A DNA stretch of 64,000 bases from positions 7,783,501-7,847,500 of the forward strand of contig NZ_CP108484.1 in NCBI RefSeq assembly GCF_036226505.1. Reading direction: 5' to 3'. The first letter of the stretch is position 1; each line of letters begins with the position of its first letter. Both the position numbers and the translations under genes were made by a program. This DNA is from Kitasatospora sp. NBC_01246 (lineage in GTDB: Bacteria > Actinomycetota > Actinomycetes > Streptomycetales > Streptomycetaceae). Shown here piece by piece: positions 35,901-43,700 of the stretch. The notes beneath the pieces were generated by a model. That model saw only the letters and a list, made by a program, of their open reading frames with translations, had not been told where the DNA came from and ran no database searches.

Positions 35901-38900
35901 GCGACCGTGATGGCCACCCCCGGCACCTTCGTGGAGTTCTCCCGCCAGCGCGGCCTGGCGACGGACGGCCGCTGCAAGTCCTACGCGGACGCGGCGGACG
36001 GCACAGGCTGGGCCGAGGGCGCTGGTGTGGTGGTGCTGGAGCGGCTGTCGGAGGCGCGGCGCAAGGGGCACCGGGTGCTCGCGCTGGTGCGCGGGTCGGC
36101 GGTCAACCAGGACGGCGCGTCCAACGGGCTGACCGCGCCCAGCGGGGTCTCCCAGCAGCGGGTGATCCGCAAGGCGCTGGCCAACGCGGGCCTGACCGGC
36201 GCCGAGGTGGACGTGGTCGAGGGCCACGGCACCGGCACGGTCCTGGGGGACCCGATCGAGGCGCAGGCGCTGCTGGCCACCTACGGCCAGGACCGGGAGC
36301 CGGGGCGTCCGCTCTGGCTGGGCTCGCTGAAGTCCAACATCGGCCACACCCAGATGGCCGCCGGGGTGGCCGGTGTGATCAAGATGGTGGAGGCGCTGCG
36401 GCACGGTGTCCTGCCGCCCACGCTGCACGTGGACGCGCCGTCCTCGCAGGTGGACTGGACGGCGGGCGCCGTCGAGCTGCTGACCGAGGCGCGGGAGTGG
36501 CCGGAGACCGGCCGCCCCCGCCGGGTGGGCGTCTCCGGCTTCGGGGTCAGCGGGACGAACGCGCACCTGATCCTGGAGCAGGCCCCGGTCGACGAGGCGC
36601 AGGCCGTCGCGGTCGAGGCCGCTCCGACGGGTGTGGTCCCGCTGGTGCTGTCGGCGAAGAGCGCGCGGTCGCTGGCCGGGCAGGCCGACCGGCTGGCGCC
36701 CTTCGTCGAGACCTCCGAGGCCGGGACGGCGGAGATCGCCGCCGCGCTGCTGGCCCAGCGGGCGCTGCTGTCGGAGCGCGCGGTGGTGCTGGCGGGTTCG
36801 CCGGAGGAGGCGTTGGCCGGGCTGAGCGCCCTGGCGCGGGGCGAGCACAGCCCGGTGCTGGTGACCGGGACCGCCGGTGAGGCGGCGCGCACGGTGCTGG
36901 TGTTCCCGGGGCAGGGGTCGCAGCGGGTCGGGATGGGCCGGGAGCTGGCGGAGCGGTACCCGGTGTTCGCCGAGGCCTTCGACGCGGCGTGTGCCGCGTT
37001 GGACGAGCGGTTGGCGGGCTGGACCGAGCACCCGGTCAAGGACGTGGTGCTCGGTACGGCCGGATCGCTGGACCAGACCGTGTACACCCAGGCGGGTCTG
37101 TTCGCGGTGGAGACGGCGTTGTTCCGGCTGATCGAGTCCTGGGGCGTCCGGCCGGACGCGGTCATGGGCCACTCGATCGGGGAGATCACGGCCGCCCATG
37201 TGGCCGGGGTGCTCTCGCTCGGCGACGCGGCGGCGGTGGTCGCCGCGCGGGGCCGGCTGATGCAGGCGCTGCCGTCCGGCGGTGCGATGGTGGCGGTGGC
37301 AGCCACCGAGGCCGAGGTCGCCGAACTCCTCACGGATGGCGTGGATCTGGCGGCGGTGAACGGTCCTTCGTCGGTGGTCCTCTCCGGCGAGGAGGCGGCC
37401 GTGCTGAAGGCCGTTGAAGCCCTCAAGGCGCAGGGCCGCAAGGTCAAGCAGCTGACCGTCTCGCACGCCTTCCACTCGGCGCTGATGGAGCCGATGCTGG
37501 CGGGGTTCGCCGCCGTCCTCGCCGAGGTGGTCTGGCGCGAACCGAGGCTCCCGGTGATCTCCAACGTCACCGGCCGACCGGCCGAGCCCGGCCAACTGGC
37601 CGACCCCGCCTACTGGGTGGACCACGTGCGGCGCCCGGTCCGGTTCGCCGACGGCATCGCCGCCGCGGCCGGGGACGGCACCGCACTGTTCGTCGAACTG
37701 GGCCCCGGCGCCGCGCTCAGCAGCGCGGTGGCGGAGTCCGCCGGCGACGGCGCGCTCTGCGTCGCGGCCCTGCGCGACGGCCGCCCCGAGGCGCACACCG
37801 TGCTGGCCGCGGTGGCCGAACTCCTCGTCCGGGGCGTCGCGGTGGACTGGTCCGGCCTCCTGCCCGCCGGCCCGGGCCACCTGGAACTGCCGACCTACGC
37901 CTTCGACCACCGGCAGTACTGGCTGCAGCCCGCCCCGGCCGCCGACGCCGCCTTCCTGGGGCTGAACGGGACCGACCACCCGCTGCTCGGCGCGGTGATG
38001 CACCTGCCGCAGAACGACGGCCTGGTGTTCACCTCCCGGCTCTCGCTGCGCACGCACCCGTGGCTCGCCGACCACGCCGTCGGCGGGGTCGTCCTGCTGC
38101 CCGGCACCGGCCTGGTCGAGCTGGCCGTCCGGGCCGGCGACGAGGCCGGCTGCGGCGCCCTGGACGAACTGGTCATCGAGGCACCGCTGGTGGTGCCGGA
38201 CCACGGCGGCGTCCGGGTCCAGGTCGCGCTCGGCGGCCCGGACGAGCGGGGCACCCGGACGGTGGAGGTGTACTCCGCCCGGGAGGACGCGATGGAGGCC
38301 GGTACGGACGGCTGGACCCGCCACGCCACCGGCACCCTGCGGCCGGCCGGGACCGGCGCCGCACCGGAGTTCGACCTCACCGCCTGGCCGCCGCCCGGCG
38401 CCCAGCCGGTCGAGGTCGACGTCGAGGGCTTCTACGCCGACCTGATCCGGCTCGGCTACACCTACGGCCCGTCGTTCCAGGGCCTGCGGGCGGTCTGGCG
38501 GCGCGGCGAGGAGGTCTTCGCCGAGATCGCCCTGCCGGAGGACCACCGCGAGGGGGCGGGCCGCTTCGGCATCCATCCCGCGCTGCTCGACGCCGCCCTG
38601 CACGCCAACGGCTTCGTCCGCCCGGCCGACGCCCCCGAGGCGGCGGACGAGCCCCGGACGGTCCTGCCGTTCGCCTGGAACGGGCTCACCCTGCACGCCG
38701 TCGGCGCCTCGGCGCTGCGGGTCCGGGTGGCACCGTCGGGCCAGGACGCGGTGTCGCTCCAGGCCGCCGACGAGACCGGCGGTCCGGTCCTGACGCTGGA
38801 CTCCCTGGTGTTCCGCGCCGTCTCCGCCGAGCAGCTGGAGGCGGCGGCGGGTGCGCCGGGCGGCGACTCGCTGTTCCGGGTGGAGTGGACGGCCCTGCCG

Positions 38901-40730
38901 TCGCCGCCGCCCCTCGCGGCCGCGCCGAGCCGGGTGTCCGTCGCCACCGCCGACGAGGTGACCGCGCTGGCCGCGGCGGGCGGGGTGCCGGACGCCGTGG
39001 TGCTGACGGCGGCCGGTGCGGACGCGCTGGAGCTCGGCACCCGGGTGCTCGACGTGCTCCAGGCGTGGCTGGTCGCTCCGGCCCCGGAGACCTCCCGACT
39101 GGTCGTGGCGACCAGCGGCGCGGTGCCCGCCGGTGGCGACGCCGCGGTGACCGACCCGGCCGGCAGCGCCGTCTGGGGCCTGGTCCGGGCCGCCCAGGTG
39201 GAGAACCCCGACCGGATCGTCCTGCTCGACACCGCTGCCGGCACCGACGCCGACGCGGTCCTCGCCGCCGTGCTGGCCACCGGTGAGCCGCAGGTCGCGG
39301 TCCGCGGCCCGGTGCTCTCCGCGCCGCGCCTGGTCCGGGCCGGCGCCGTCGACCGGGCGGAGCCGGTGCTGGACCGGGCGGGGACGGTGCTGGTCACCGG
39401 TGGTACCGGGTCGCTGGGTGCGGTGCTGGCCCGGCACCTGGTGACCGAGCACGGGATCCGGCATCTGGTGCTGACCAGCCGGCGGGGCCTGGAGGCCGAC
39501 GGTGCCCGGGAGTTGGTGGCCGAGCTGCACGCGCTCGGCGCCGAGTCGGTGGCCGTACCGGCCTGTGATGTGACCGACCGGGACGCACTGGCCGCACTGC
39601 TCGCCTCCGTGGTCGACGAGCGTCCGCTGACGGCCGTCGTGCACACCGCGGGCGTCCTGGACGACGGGGTGATCGGCGCGCTGACGCCCGAGCGGCTGGC
39701 CCGGGTCTTCGCCCCGAAGGTGACCGCCGTCGGCCACCTTGACGAGCTCACCCGCGAACTCGCCCCCGACCTGGCGGCGTTCGTCGTCTACTCCTCCGCC
39801 TCCGGCCTGTTCGGCTCCGCCGGCCAGGGCAACTACGCGGCGGCCAACGCCTACCTCGACGGCCTGATGGCCAGGCGCCGGTCGGCCGGCCTGCCGGCGC
39901 TCTCGCTCGCCTGGGGCCCGTGGGAGCAGAGCGCCACCGGGATGACCACCGGCGCCGAGGCGGCCGGGCGCACCCGGACGAACCGCCGCGGCGGCATTCT
40001 CGCGCTCGGGCCGGCGGAGGGCACCGCGCTGTTCGACGCCGCGCTCGGCGCGGAGGAGGCGCTGCTGGTGCCGATCAAGCTGGACCTGCGGGCGATCAGG
40101 GCCGAGGCCGCGACCGGCGGGGGAGTACCGCCCCTGCTGCGCGGCCAGGTGAGGGCCGGCCGCCAGGTGGCCCGGGCCGCGTCCGGCGACGGCGGTGACG
40201 GCCTGGTGCGCCGGCTCACCGGGCTCGCCCGGGCCGACCAGGAGGCCCTGCTGGTGGACCTCCTGCGGGCCCAGGTCGCGCTGGTCCTGGGCCACACCGG
40301 ACCGGACGGGGTGGTGGCCGGGACGTCCTTCAAGGACGCCGGATTCGACTCGCTCACCTCGGTCGAGCTGCGCAACCGGCTCCGCGAGGCCACCGGCCTC
40401 AATCTGTCCGCCACCGTGGTCTTCGACTACCCGACCCCGCTCGCCCTGGCCCGCCACGTGCACGGCGAACTGCTCCCGGACGGCGCGGCGAGCGGCCCGG
40501 AAGTGGACGAGGACCGGCTGCGGCACGCCCTGGTCTCCCTCCCGATGGCCCGATTCCGGGAGGCCGGGCTGATGGAAGCCCTGGTCAGGCTGGTCGCACT
40601 GGACACCGGCGGACCGGCGGCCGACGCGGCGGACGAGGACGACCGGCCGGGCACGCTCGCCGACCTGGACGTCGACGACCTCGTCCAACTGGCGCTCGGC
40701 GGCGACGACGACGAGGGCCTCGAAAGCTGA
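29907..40730 (+). CDS. Type I modular PKS: modules G, H
   Basis: The protein has 3607 residues from the ATG at 29907 (GGAG at 29893-29896). The N-terminus (MADESKLRDYLKRVLAEARR) is a class 1a coiled-coil docking domain that fits the tail of the preceding PKS. Module G: KS Cys205, AT Ser656/YASH 757, DH His963 and Asp1134, KR near 1421 with ADA at 1509 in place of LDD, ACP Ser1740. Module H: KS Cys1972, AT Ser2423/HAFH 2520, DH His2723 and Asp2895, KR near 3164 with LDD 3251, ACP Ser3482. The C-terminus differs from the two upstream subunits. It contains an LRHALVSLPMARFREAGLM-type helix and an acidic tail, characteristic of class 1b docking domains. Its partner is the next gene, 28 nt downstream, whose N-terminus is also of class 1b type. 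Confidence 0.97.
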   Translation: MADESKLRDYLKRVLAEARRSQQRVLELEAEKAEPIAIVGMACRLPGGVAGPDDLWRLVTERGDGVSGFPTDRGWDLDGLFDEDPEKSGTSYVSRGGFLHEAGLFDAGFFGISPREAVAMDPQQRLLLETSWEALERAGVDAAGLKGSDVGVFVGVINEGYATGGPVPPELEGFTGTGTTGSVASGRISYVFGFEGPAVTVDTACSSSLVAMHLAAQALRRGECSLALAGGATVMAGPGMFMEFSRQRALAADGRCKSYADAADGTGWAEGAGMVLLERLSEARANGHHVLAVLRGSAVNQDGASNGLTAPNGPSQQRVIRKALAAAGLTPADVDVVEGHGTGTVLGDPIEAQALLATYGQEREPGRPLWLGSLKSNIGHTQAAAGVAGVIKMVQAMRHGVLPATLHVDAPSTEVDWSAGAVELLTEARDWPETGRPRRAGVSSFGVSGTNAHVVLEEPPAEAPAEPDAGRSAPGGVLPLVVSASSAGSLAGQAERLAAFLGTAEGPEPADVAAALATGRTALAERAVLVAGSTEEALAGLGALARGEFAPGLVTGSAAGAGKLVLVFPGQGSQWVGMGRELLDASPVFAERVAECAAALERWVDWSLEEVLRGEAPAELLERVDVLQPASFAVMVGLAAVWASVGVVPDAVVGHSQGEIAAACVAGALSLEDAARIVAVRSQVIAGSLAGRGGMASVALSESEAVERLVRWADRVEVAAVNGPASVVVAGDAEALDEALEVLAADGVRVRRVAVDYASHTRHVEAIEETLGEAFADIRSQAPLVPFLSTVTGAWVTEAGVLDGGYWYRNLRGQVRFGPAIATLLDQGHTVFVESSAHPVLVQPVSEIVDEAGAEVLVTGTLRRDEGGPRRLLASMAELFVRGVAVDWTGVLPTGTARVELPTYAFDHRHYWLQLGPAADAASLGQSAADHPLMGAVTEVPETGGLLGTSRLSLRTHPWLADHVVGGAVLLPAGALVELAVRAGDELGCGTLDDLVVKAPLLLPEQGGVRVQVTVGGPDESGARSVAVYSTREDAAGDTGGDTWTRHATGTLTATTKTAAPQADFTVWPPAGARPVDVDALYADLGGHGYQHGPAFRGLRGLWQRGAETFAEVAVDEESREEAGRFGLHPALLDAALHPALRDTAVADGAATGARVWQPLAWQGLALHAVGASVLRVRIAPRGGDALTVEAVDPAGGVVLTAGSVELRPLTAEQLTAGPGTAGADSLFRVEWSDLPPSTVAAADRPVWVAVSDAAGITALADGAGPEAALPAVAVLDAVADGADGVDAALVLTNRVLAAVQAWLAAPGLEEARLVVATRGAVGAGADGAVTDPAGGAVWGLIRAAQTENPDRIVLLDLDPAADLDLDLAPVLGTALATGEPELALRGTALSVPRLVRAAPAAGADGGTGTGLDPEGIVLITGGTGSLGGILARHLVADHGIRHLALVSRRGPAAEGAAELVAELKGLGATTVAVESCDVTDRAAVADLLADVRRAGRRLTAVVHTAGIADAGVIGSLDPERVAQVFAPKVTAAQHLDALTRELAPDLDAFVVFSSVSSVFLGAGTGSYAAANAFLDALAHQRRAAGLAATSLAWGLWNQTAGGMAAGMDDLTRSRMNRRGGVLAMTAEEGMDLFDAALRTGEALLIPAKLDLRALRAGAAAGRDVPTLLRGLVRTGRQLVRAASGDGGGGLAGRLAGLAAAEQEALLLELVRGHAATVLGHAGPDAIRSGTAFRDSGFDSLTSVELRNRLREATGLKLAATVVFDHPTPLAFARYLHAEFGLVADGTAAAAPAVAPAEPDEPIAIVGMACRLPGGVGSPADLWRLVSEGRDAMSGFPEDRGWDVADLFDADPGKAGTSYVSQGGFLYEAGRFDAGFFGISPREALAMDPQQRLLLETSWEALERAGIDPLSLKGTDAGVFSGVMGQGYGAGGAVPAELEGFTGTGGMGSVASGRVAYVFGFEGPAVTVDTACSSSLVAMHLAAQALRQGECSMALAGGATVMATPGTFVEFSRQRGLATDGRCKSYADAADGTGWAEGAGVVVLERLSEARRKGHRVLALVRGSAVNQDGASNGLTAPSGVSQQRVIRKALANAGLTGAEVDVVEGHGTGTVLGDPIEAQALLATYGQDREPGRPLWLGSLKSNIGHTQMAAGVAGVIKMVEALRHGVLPPTLHVDAPSSQVDWTAGAVELLTEAREWPETGRPRRVGVSGFGVSGTNAHLILEQAPVDEAQAVAVEAAPTGVVPLVLSAKSARSLAGQADRLAPFVETSEAGTAEIAAALLAQRALLSERAVVLAGSPEEALAGLSALARGEHSPVLVTGTAGEAARTVLVFPGQGSQRVGMGRELAERYPVFAEAFDAACAALDERLAGWTEHPVKDVVLGTAGSLDQTVYTQAGLFAVETALFRLIESWGVRPDAVMGHSIGEITAAHVAGVLSLGDAAAVVAARGRLMQALPSGGAMVAVAATEAEVAELLTDGVDLAAVNGPSSVVLSGEEAAVLKAVEALKAQGRKVKQLTVSHAFHSALMEPMLAGFAAVLAEVVWREPRLPVISNVTGRPAEPGQLADPAYWVDHVRRPVRFADGIAAAAGDGTALFVELGPGAALSSAVAESAGDGALCVAALRDGRPEAHTVLAAVAELLVRGVAVDWSGLLPAGPGHLELPTYAFDHRQYWLQPAPAADAAFLGLNGTDHPLLGAVMHLPQNDGLVFTSRLSLRTHPWLADHAVGGVVLLPGTGLVELAVRAGDEAGCGALDELVIEAPLVVPDHGGVRVQVALGGPDERGTRTVEVYSAREDAMEAGTDGWTRHATGTLRPAGTGAAPEFDLTAWPPPGAQPVEVDVEGFYADLIRLGYTYGPSFQGLRAVWRRGEEVFAEIALPEDHREGAGRFGIHPALLDAALHANGFVRPADAPEAADEPRTVLPFAWNGLTLHAVGASALRVRVAPSGQDAVSLQAADETGGPVLTLDSLVFRAVSAEQLEAAAGAPGGDSLFRVEWTALPSPPPLAAAPSRVSVATADEVTALAAAGGVPDAVVLTAAGADALELGTRVLDVLQAWLVAPAPETSRLVVATSGAVPAGGDAAVTDPAGSAVWGLVRAAQVENPDRIVLLDTAAGTDADAVLAAVLATGEPQVAVRGPVLSAPRLVRAGAVDRAEPVLDRAGTVLVTGGTGSLGAVLARHLVTEHGIRHLVLTSRRGLEADGARELVAELHALGAESVAVPACDVTDRDALAALLASVVDERPLTAVVHTAGVLDDGVIGALTPERLARVFAPKVTAVGHLDELTRELAPDLAAFVVYSSASGLFGSAGQGNYAAANAYLDGLMARRRSAGLPALSLAWGPWEQSATGMTTGAEAAGRTRTNRRGGILALGPAEGTALFDAALGAEEALLVPIKLDLRAIRAEAATGGGVPPLLRGQVRAGRQVARAASGDGGDGLVRRLTGLARADQEALLVDLLRAQVALVLGHTGPDGVVAGTSFKDAGFDSLTSVELRNRLREATGLNLSATVVFDYPTPLALARHVHGELLPDGAASGPEVDEDRLRHALVSLPMARFREAGLMEALVRLVALDTGGPAADAADEDDRPGTLADLDVDDLVQLALGGDDDEGLES
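30006..35250 (+). other. PKS module G: KS-AT(mM)-DH-KR(non-LDD)-ACP
   Basis: The AT has GHSQGE and YASH (methylmalonyl). The DH has HVVGGAVLLP and DAALH, but GYQHGPAF replaces GYxYGPxF (Tyr to His). The KR has TGGTGSLG and Tyr1568, IADAG at the LDD position and VFLGAGTGSY before the active site. Confidence 0.82.
35307..40465 (+). other. PKS module H: KS-AT(mal)-DH-KR(B)-ACP
   Basis: The AT has GHSIGE and HAFH (malonyl). The DH keeps HAVGGVVLLP, GYTYGPSF and DAALH. The KR has LDD and Tyr3310 (FGSAGQGNY type). The start of its nucleotide-binding half is identical over 144 bases to module J in the next gene. Confidence 0.85.
39335..39478 (+). repeat. 144-bp KR segment identical to 50247-50390
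   Basis: The beginning of the KR of module H is identical to that of module J (offset 10912), and module I (from about 45047) is nearly identical. The match covers the linker and the nucleotide-binding loop. H and J then diverge into different KR types (LDD versus FDA), so the patch ends inside the domain. Confidence 0.88.
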
Positions 40731-40758
40731 TGCGGTACAACGTGAATGGGGCAGTGAA

Positions 40759-43700
40759 GTGAGTACTTCATACGAGAAGCTTGTCGAGGCGCTGCGGAAG
40801 TCGCTCGAAGAGGTCGGCTCGCTGAAGAAGCGGAACCGCCAACTCGTCAGCGCCTCCAGCGAGCCTGTGGCGATCGTGGGTATGGCGTGCCGGCTGCCCG
40901 GTGGTGTCGACAGCCCGGAGGGGCTGTGGGACCTGGTCAGCGAGGGCCGGGACGGTGTCTCGGGCTTCCCCTCCGACCGGGGCTGGGACCTCGACGGGCT
41001 GTTCGACGAGGACCCGGAGAACCGCGGCACCTCCTACGTCGACCAGGGCGGCTTCCTGCACGAGGCCGGTCTCTTCGACGGGGGCTTCTTCGGGATCTCG
41101 CCGCGCGAGGCGCTCGCCATGGATCCGCAGCAGCGGCTGCTGCTGGAGACCTCCTGGGAGGCGCTGGAGCGGGCCGGCATCGACCCGGCCACGCTCAAGG
41201 GCAGCGATGTCGGGGTCTTCAACGGGATCATGGGCGTCGACTACTTCGCCGGCGGCAGCGTGCCGCCGGAGCTGGAGGGCTTCACCGGGACGGGCGCGGC
41301 CGCCAGCGTGGCGTCCGGCCGGATCTCCTACGTGTTCGGCTTCGAGGGCCCGGCTGTGACGCTCGACACCGCCTGCTCCTCCTCGCTGGTGGCGATCCAC
41401 CTGGCGGCCCAGGCGCTGCGCCGCGGCGAGTGCTCGATGGCGCTGGCCGGCGGCGCGACCGTGATGGCCACCCCCGGCCTCTTCATCGACTTCTCGCGCC
41501 AGCGCGGGCTGGCCGCCGACGGCCGGTGCAAGGCGTACGCGGACGCGGCGGACGGCACAGGCTGGGCCGAGGGCGCGGGCGTGGTGGTGCTGGAGCGGCT
41601 CTCCGAGGCGCGGCGCAAGGGGCACCGGGTGCTCGCGGTGGTCCGCGGCAGCGCGGTGAACCAGGACGGCGCGTCGAACGGTCTGACCGCGCCGAACGGT
41701 CCCTCGCAGCAGCGGGTGATCCGCAAGGCGCTGGCCAACGCGGGTCTTTCCACCGCGGATGTGGACCTGGTGGAGGGCCACGGCACGGGCACGGTGCTGG
41801 GTGACCCGATCGAGGCGCAGGCCCTGCTGGCCACCTACGGCCAGGACCGGCCCGCCGAGCGGCCGTTGCGGCTCGGCTCGCTGAAGTCGAACATTGGCCA
41901 CACCCAGGCCGCCGCCGGGGTGGCCGGTGTGATCAAGATGGTCCAGGCGCTGCGGCACGGCGTCATGCCGCCCACCCTGCACGTGGACGCGCCGTCCACC
42001 CAGGTCGACTGGTCCGCCGGTGCGGTGGAGCTGCTGACCGAGGCGCGGGACTGGCCGGAGACCGGCCGCCCCCGCCGGGCGGCGGTGTCCGGCTTCGGCG
42101 TCAGCGGCACCAACGCGCACCTGATCCTGGAGCAGGCCCCCGAGGAGGAGGCGCGGCCGGCGGCCGTGCCCGAGGGCGTCGTCCCGCTGGTGCTGTCGGC
42201 CGCCTCGGCCGCCGCCCTGGCCGGCCAGGCCGGGCGGCTGGCCGCCTTCGTCGAGGCGTCCTCCGTCGACGGGCCCGGGGCCGGGGCGCCGGTCGCGGTG
42301 GCGGGTGCGCTGCTCGCCCAGCGCGCGGTGCTGGGCGAGCGGGCGGTGCTGGTGGCCGGCTCGCGCGAGGAGACACTGGCGGGCCTGGCCGCGCTGGCAC
42401 GCGGCGAGTCCGCGCCCGCCGGGGCGAGTGGCGGCGCGTCCCCGTCCGGCGGCCCGGGGAAGGTGGTCCTGGTCTTCCCGGGTCAGGGTTCGCAGCGGGT
42501 CGGGATGGGCCGTGAGCTGGCGGAGCGGTACCCGGTGTTCGCCGAGGCCTTCGACGCGGCCTGCGCGGCGCTGGACGCGCGGTTGGCGGGGTGGACCGAG
42601 CACCCGGTCAAGGACGTGGTGTTCGGTACGGCCGGATCGCTGGACCAGACCGTGTACACCCAGGCCGGGTTGTTCGCCGTGGAGACGGCGTTGTTCCGGC
42701 TGATCGAGTCCTGGGGTGTCCGGCCTGACGCGGTGATGGGGCACTCGATCGGGGAGATCACGGCCGCGCACGTGGCCGGGGTGCTTTCGCTCGGGGACGC
42801 GGCGGCGGTGGTCGCCGCGCGCGGTCGGCTGATGCAGGCGCTGCCGTCCGGCGGCGCGATGGTGGCAGTGGCAGCCACCGAGGCCGAGGTCGCCGAACTC
42901 CTCGGTGACGGCGTGGACCTGGCGGCGGTGAACGGTCCTTCGTCGGTGGTGCTCTCCGGCGAGGAGGCGGCGGTCCTGAAGGCCGCGGAGCAACTGCGGG
43001 AGCAGGGCCGCAAGGTCAAGCAGCTCACCGTCTCGCACGCCTTCCACTCGGCGCTGATGGAGCCGATGCTGGCGGAGTTCGCCGCCGTGCTCGCCGACGT
43101 CGCCTGGGGCGAGGCACAGGTCCCGATCGTCTCCAACGTGACCGGACAGGTGGCCGCGCCCGGTCAACTGGCCGATCCCGCCTACTGGGTGGACCATGTC
43201 CGCCGCCCGGTCCGGTTCGCCGACGGCATCGCCACGGCGGCCGACGGCGGCTCCGCACTCTTCGTCGAGCTGGGCCCCGGCGCCGCGCTGAGCGGCGTGG
43301 TCGCGGAGTCCGCCGGTGAGCGCGCGGTCGCGGTGGCCGCGCTGCGCGACGGCCGCCCCGAGGTGCACACCGTGCTGGCCTCGGTCGCCGAACTCTTCGT
43401 CCGTGGCATCGAGGTGGACTGGGCGAAGACGCTGCCCGCCGGCTTCACGCCCACCCATCTGGAGCTGCCCACCTACGCCTTCGAGCACGAGCACTACTGG
43501 CTCCCGGCCACCCCGCTGACCGACGCCACCTCGCTCGGCCAGGGCAAGGCCGACCACCCGCTGCTCGGCGCGGTCGTCCAACTGCCGCAGTCCGACGGCC
43601 TGGTGTTCACCTCCCGGCTGTCGCTGCGCACGCACGCCTGGCTCGCCGACCACGCCGTCGGGGGAGTGGTCCTCGTCCCCGGGACCGGTCTGGTGGAGCT

